In this document: positions 60,811-64,000 of the stretch, piece after piece
Layout: every line of letters starts with the position of its first letter
Numbering within the stretch: the stretch's first letter is position 1
Assembly: GCF_934636665.1 (NCBI RefSeq)
Contig: NZ_CAKUAT010000009.1
Location: 37,472-101,471 of the forward strand
Direction: 5' to 3'
DNA length: 64,000 nucleotides
Origin: an uncultured Senegalimassilia sp.
Lineage (GTDB): Bacteria; Actinomycetota; Coriobacteriia; Coriobacteriales; Eggerthellaceae
Program-made: the position numbers and the translations under genes
The notes under the pieces: generated by a model
What the model saw: the letters and a program-made list of their open reading frames with translations, nothing else
Told to the model about the DNA's origin: nothing
Database searches by the model: none

Positions 60811-61995
60811 TTACAACGCCAAGCGGTAGATCTCGGCGGCATCCTCCATGGTCAGCTTCTTGAAGCTGCCGAACGGCTCGCCCTTGTTCTCGCGCAGGGT
60901 GGGGATCATCTCGGCGATGGCATCTTCGATGTTGTCCTCGTCCAGGCCAAGCTCGCCCAAGCTGATGGGCATGCCCAGACTGGCGAAGAACATGCGCGTT
61001 TCGTCGATGGCCGACAGCGCGTCGGATTCGATATCGCCCGTGGGCGCCAGGCCGAACACCTCGTAGCCGTACTGCGCGAAGCGCGCCGGGTTGGCGTCGT
61101 AGACGTATTCCATCCACGCCGGGAACAGGCAGGCCAGGCCGGCGCCGTGCGTGACGGTGGTGTCGTAGGCGGACAGCTCGTGCTCAAGGCCGTGCGTGGC
61201 CCAGTCCTCGTGACGGCCCATGCCCAAAAGGCCCTGATGGCACAGCATGCCGGCCCACATGATGTTCGCGCGGGCGTCGTAATTCTCGGGCTCGGCCAGC
61301 ACGCGCGGGGCCTCGGCGCGGATGGTGCGCATAACGGACAGGTTCATGCCGTCGGTGACGGGCACGGCCCCCACGTCGTCGAAGAAGCGCTCGAGCAGGT
61401 GGCAGTACATGTCGGTGATGCCGGCGGCCGTCTGGAACGGCGGCAGCGTAAACGTGAGCTCGGGGTTCATGAACGCCAGCTTCGGGCGCTGATAGTTGCT
61501 GGCGTAACCGGTCTTCATGCCCAGCTCGTCGTTGCTGATGACGGTGTTCTTCGACGCCTCGCTGCCGGCTGCCGGAATGGTGAGCACCACGGCGATGGGC
61601 AGCACTTCGGTGTTCGGGTATTTCTTGGTGATGAGCTCCCACACGTCGTAATCGATGCGGGCGCCGTTGGCGATGGCCTTCGCGGAGTCGACGACCGAGC
61701 CGCCACCCACGGCAAGCACCCAGTCCACATCGTTCTCCTTGCACAGGGCGACGCCCTCGCGCACCAGGCCGATCTCGGGGTTGGGGCGCACGCCGCCCAG
61801 CTTCACGTACTCGATGCCGGCTTGCTCGAGCGATGCGCACACGCGGTCGATGAGGCCCGACTTGATGGCGCTCTGCCCGCCATAGTGCAGCAGCACCTTA
61901 TGCGCGCCACGCTCGGCCAGCATGGGGCCGACCTTGCTTTCGGCGTTGTGGCCGAACACGAAATGCGTAGGGGAAACGAACTCGAAGTCTTCCAT
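60811..61995 (-). CDS. Iron-containing alcohol dehydrogenase, butanol-dehydrogenase type
   Basis: A 394-residue NAD(P)H-dependent alcohol/aldehyde oxidoreductase of the Fe-ADH family, closest in pattern to BDH/YqhD. Visible motifs: PTHFVFGHNAESKVG, the nucleotide site WVLAVGGGSVVDSAKAIA, LTIPAAGSEASKNTVI, and metal ligands in GITDMYCHLLE, HGLEHELSA and VTHGAGLACLFPAWM. The ATG follows AAGGAAGG. It is a single gene. It may dispose of reductant or detoxify aldehydes; the substrate cannot be read from sequence. Confidence 0.93.
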   Translation of the reverse strand: MEDFEFVSPTHFVFGHNAESKVGPMLAERGAHKVLLHYGGQSAIKSGLIDRVCASLEQAGIEYVKLGGVRPNPEIGLVREGVALCKENDVDWVLAVGGGSVVDSAKAIANGARIDYDVWELITKKYPNTEVLPIAVVLTIPAAGSEASKNTVISNDELGMKTGYASNYQRPKLAFMNPELTFTLPPFQTAAGITDMYCHLLERFFDDVGAVPVTDGMNLSVMRTIRAEAPRVLAEPENYDARANIMWAGMLCHQGLLGMGRHEDWATHGLEHELSAYDTTVTHGAGLACLFPAWMEYVYDANPARFAQYGYEVFGLAPTGDIESDALSAIDETRMFFASLGMPISLGELGLDEDNIEDAIAEMIPTLRENKGEPFGSFKKLTMEDAAEIYRLAL

Positions 61996-62259
61996 GGGAA
62001 CCGCCTTCCTTGGTTTCGGGACGCCGCGCCGCCCACCTTCGCCCGCAAGCAGCACGATGCGCTCAGTATAGCGCTCGAACCCGGCGCCTGGCGCTATCGG
62101 GCAAAGATTGCCTCGCTCATGCGATAAGAGGCGGCTGCGCAACGCCGCAAAACCACCCAGCTCGGCGCTATGATGCCGGAAAGGGATTGCGGGAAAGCCT
62201 TCGAAACGAACGCGAGCGCAAGGCGAAAATAGTTTCTTGCAGGTGCACAAGGAAAAAAT

Positions 62260-62286
62260 AAAGCCGGGTAGGAAGGACCCGGCTTT
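62260..62286 (-). terminator. Terminator-like hairpin without an assigned gene
   Basis: AAAGCCGGGT and ACCCGGCTTT pair perfectly; the minus strand continues ATTTTTTCC. It would end a minus-strand transcript coming from 62290-62728, where no gene was identified, or late read-through from ferritin. Confidence 0.6.
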
Positions 62287-62379
62287 CGAAAGGAATCCCG
62301 ACAGGCAATGTGCGGGGTCTTGGCAACCCGCGTTCCGCTTGGCGACGGAACCTGCAAACCCGAGACAGTCGATTTGGCG

Positions 62380-62600
62380 AAGATAGTCGTTTGAGTTTTG
62401 CAATTTGTCTTCTGTCGGACAGGCAGTATTGTTGCATGCCAGCTCATTTTCCGCAACCTGGCCAAAAAGCCGTTTACGCAGATGAAATAATCATTTTCGG
62501 CCTCTGAACTCGCATTATAGCCACAGATATCACTATTTGTGGCTTTTTATAGAAATGCATAATGTTCCATTATTTATGCATAAGCCACTCAGAAGCGTCC
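62380..62600. other. AT-rich island with hairpins between ADH and ferritin genes
   Basis: This part of the 883-base spacer is far less GC-rich than its surroundings. It contains a plus-strand terminator (62519-62549; AGCCACA ... TGTGGCT then TTTTTAT) and an imperfect dyad of ATGCATAATG and CATTATTTATGCAT (about 62553-62582). Nearby TCGATAGGCGCCG and TCGATAGGCACCG repeat at about 33 bases (62605-62655). No gene or recombinase is visible. It may be a remnant of an inserted element or encode a small RNA. Confidence 0.4.
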
Positions 62601-62728
62601 GCAATCGATAGGCGCCGTGAATGATGCAGCGCGCTCAGTCGATAGGCACCGCAAAACCGCGAGACGACATCCGACAGGGCGCGGCGTATGCAGTACCCCA
62701 CACCCTCAACTGTTTCGGCCCTGAACAC

Positions 62729-62762
62729 AAAAGACGCCCCGATTCGTATCGGAGCGTCTTTT
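62729..62762. terminator. Terminator after ferritin
   Basis: AAAAGACGCCCCGAT-TCGT-ATCGGAGCGTCTTTT is a near-perfect 15-bp stem with A and T runs at both ends; it serves the minus-strand ferritin gene. Confidence 0.88.
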
Positions 62763-62878
62763 CAGCGTGGTTTTGCATTCGGAATCGCCAGAACGAAACA
62801 CCTTGCCGGCACGCTGTCGCGTTTACCGAAGCCGGGCGAACCGCCCGCAAACCTGGCAAGACCGCCTTCGCCGTGAGG

Positions 62879-63394
62879 CTACGCGTTCGCAAGCGGGCTG
62901 GGCACGGTGTAAACGCGCGCCGCGTTCTCCTGGTCCAGGTCGTAGAGCGCCTTGGCGTCGCTGCCGAACAGCTTCATGCGCGACACCTGCTTCTCGGCGT
63001 TGTCCTCTTCCTCCTGCTGTTCCTCGATGAACCAGTCGAGGAACTTCATGGTGCGGTAATCCTTCGCCTCAAGCGCCGCGGTGTAGATGTCGTTGATGGT
63101 GCTGGTGATGTACTTCTCATGCTCCAGCGCTGCCTCCAGCGGCTCCAGATGGTTGCTGAAGGTCTTGTCGGGCTGGTCGATGGCCTGCAGCTTCACCTTG
63201 CAGCCGTTCTCATGCAGGTACTTGCGGAAGATCAGCGCATGGTCGCGCTCCTCCTGCGTCTGGATCTCGTACCAATGGGCGAAACCCTCCAGGCCCTCTT
63301 CCGCATAATAATCGGCGAACGACAGGTACAGGTACGCCGAATACAGCTCCTTGCGGATCTGATCGTTGATCAGCTCGTACACCTTTGCATCCAT
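62879..63394 (-). CDS. ftnA: Ferritin (iron storage, FtnA type)
   Basis: A 171-residue non-haem ferritin that oxidises and stores iron in a 24-mer cage. Ferroxidase ligands lie in RKELYSAYLYLSFADYY, QTQEERDHALIF, and the later Glu/Gln cluster WFIEEQQEEEDNAEKQ. Length is normal. AAGGAGG lies 6 bases before the ATG. It is monocistronic, with a strong terminator. TAGTAT at 63457-63452 on the minus strand could be its -10. A Fur box was not obvious upstream. Confidence 0.96.
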   Translation of the reverse strand: MDAKVYELINDQIRKELYSAYLYLSFADYYAEEGLEGFAHWYEIQTQEERDHALIFRKYLHENGCKVKLQAIDQPDKTFSNHLEPLEAALEHEKYITSTINDIYTAALEAKDYRTMKFLDWFIEEQQEEEDNAEKQVSRMKLFGSDAKALYDLDQENAARVYTVPSPLANA

Positions 63395-63774
63395 AGCATC
63401 CTCCTTCAGGACACGCGCCCGACCCCACCGCCGGGCTTCCCTTACCACCTCATACTACCCCAGACACTTCGGCGACGTAGCACTATGTGTCCGGATTCCC
63501 CAAAGCGGCCACTTCAAGACGCCCCAAAGCCAACCCAACGCTTCAGCCAGAACCCCAAGTGTCAGGACCCCAGCATCCGTCTCAAAGTATCGGCGAAGGA
63601 TCATGACCTACGTCTACGAAGCACTCCAAGCGTTCGCCCATAAACGAACCCCTGCTCGCCGGGGGCGCATGCGAAGCCCAAGCTAAAACCCGGACACCTA
63701 GTGCTCCGTCCCCGAGTGTCACCCGAAGCGTCAGGACCCGGAGCCGCCGCGCAAATCGTCCCTAAACGCAGAAG
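63395..63774. other. Spacer with scattered short repeats
   Basis: No convincing gene. GTGCTCCGTCCCCGAGTGTC (63701-63720) is a third copy of the CTCCGTCCCC dispersed element. AAGTGTCAGGACCCC (63556) and AAGCGTCAGGACCCG (63726) repeat one another. These look like remnants of REP-like elements. Confidence 0.4.
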
Positions 63775-63938
63775 GGCTGCCGCCCGGGGATTGGGCGACA
63801 GCCTGGGGAAGGGAGGGCGGCGGCTCGGGGAGCCGCCGCTCCAAGGGAAGGGGCCCGCCCCGGGCGCCCGCCCCGAACGGGGGACGGGGCCCGGGCGGGA
63901 GGGACGGCCCGCTCCCCGCGGCAGGCGCGGGGCCGGGC
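63775..63938. other. Second cluster of GC-rich hairpins
   Basis: At least four strong stems in 164 bases: 63775-63803 (11 bp, one mismatch, loop GGGGATT), 63817-63839 (9 bp, loop CGGGG), about 63855-63899 (bulged stem, loop around AACGGGGGA) and 63907-63938 (12 bp with an internal loop, loop GCAGG). Linkers contain GGGGAAGGGAG and AAGGGAAGGGG. On the minus strand, the direction of the gene at the window edge, the loops are C-rich, as in the array at 20.7 kb. Confidence 0.5.
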
Positions 63939-63956
63939 GCCCCGCCCCGCGGGCGG

Positions 63957-64000
63957 CTAGAGCGTCCAGGCGACCGTCATGGTCACCGGCAGCGCGGCCA
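63957..64000 (-). CDS. C-terminal tail of a gene entering from beyond the window
   Basis: An open minus-strand frame ends AALPVTMTVAWTL then TAG. Only 14 residues are visible. The alternating hydrophobic/Thr pattern looks like a final beta strand of an exported protein. The call rests on the frame being open and on a hairpin-rich region following the stop. Confidence 0.35.
   Translation of the reverse strand, partial: AALPVTMTVAWTL

Noticed and set aside
63366..63686. 106-residue plus-strand frame upstream of ferritin
   Set aside because: No ribosome site, Ser/Arg/Pro-rich, overlaps the ferritin start region and the dispersed repeats.

Overview
The window looks like chromosome of a high-GC, anaerobic, menaquinone-using gut actinobacterium of class Coriobacteriia, most likely family Eggerthellaceae. 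The evidence is the GC-rich coding with GTG/TTG starts, a 12-helix membrane LuxR regulator beside a Tat-exported flavoprotein and a multiheme cytochrome, MenG, a cytochrome bd oxidase, a TsaB-RimI-TsaD fusion and CIRCE-controlled Hsp20. Genus cannot be decided by eye. No rRNA, tRNA, CRISPR array, prophage or intact insertion sequence was seen.

Layout. 1-2.3 kb: the start of an OmpR-type regulator and a divergent Tat-like exported protein. 2.7-12.6 kb: one co-directional locus for extracytosolic flavin electron transfer. It has a cell-wall FMN-binding protein, a three-domain FMN-binding protein, a one-domain FMN-binding protein, a NapH/NosR-like polyferredoxin, the FMN transferase ApbE, a NusG-II protein and a Gx-transporter/EcfT fusion. 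This resembles the Listeria flavin-based extracellular electron transfer system with its parts rearranged. 12.9-15.3 kb: YbaN, rubrerythrin behind a Fur-like box, and YfcE. 15.4-19.3 kb: membrane LuxR regulator, flavoprotein and pentaheme-type cytochrome, with NarL-like palindromes upstream of the cytochrome. 19.7-21.7 kb: Hsp20 with CIRCE, an array of seven perfect hairpins with UCCC loops, and a NUDIX hydrolase. 22-28 kb: NlpC/P60 hydrolase, YerC, and a VTC-DUF4956-beta-helix operon. 28-37.3 kb: MenG, TsaB-RimI-TsaD, TsaE, one-carbon enzymes FolD-FchA-Fhs, and CoaX. 37.7-44.6 kb: a two-component pair, FabH, BioY, MATE transporter, BirA. 44.9-52.7 kb: FolP-FolK, FtsH, Hpt, Maf, TilS, RlmD. 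53-64 kb: hybrid sensor kinase, holin-like protein, CydAB plus an unreported-size small membrane protein, LrgAB, iron alcohol dehydrogenase, ferritin, a second hairpin cluster and the tail of a gene running off the end.

How it fits together. MenG makes the menaquinone that would feed the polyferredoxin/FMN chain, the cytochrome/flavoprotein pair and cytochrome bd. Folate enzymes (FolP-FolK, FolD, FchA, Fhs) supply one-carbon units, and BioY with BirA handles biotin. Rubrerythrin, ferritin and cytochrome bd deal with oxygen and iron.

Most unusual non-coding content: the seven-hairpin array (20.7-20.9 kb); three places where the 3' end of a gene, stop codon included, has been duplicated into the downstream spacer (12.6, 14.5 and 21.7 kb); a perfect 32-bp palindrome inside the flavin operon; and a 114-bp nested palindromic element between fhs and fchA.
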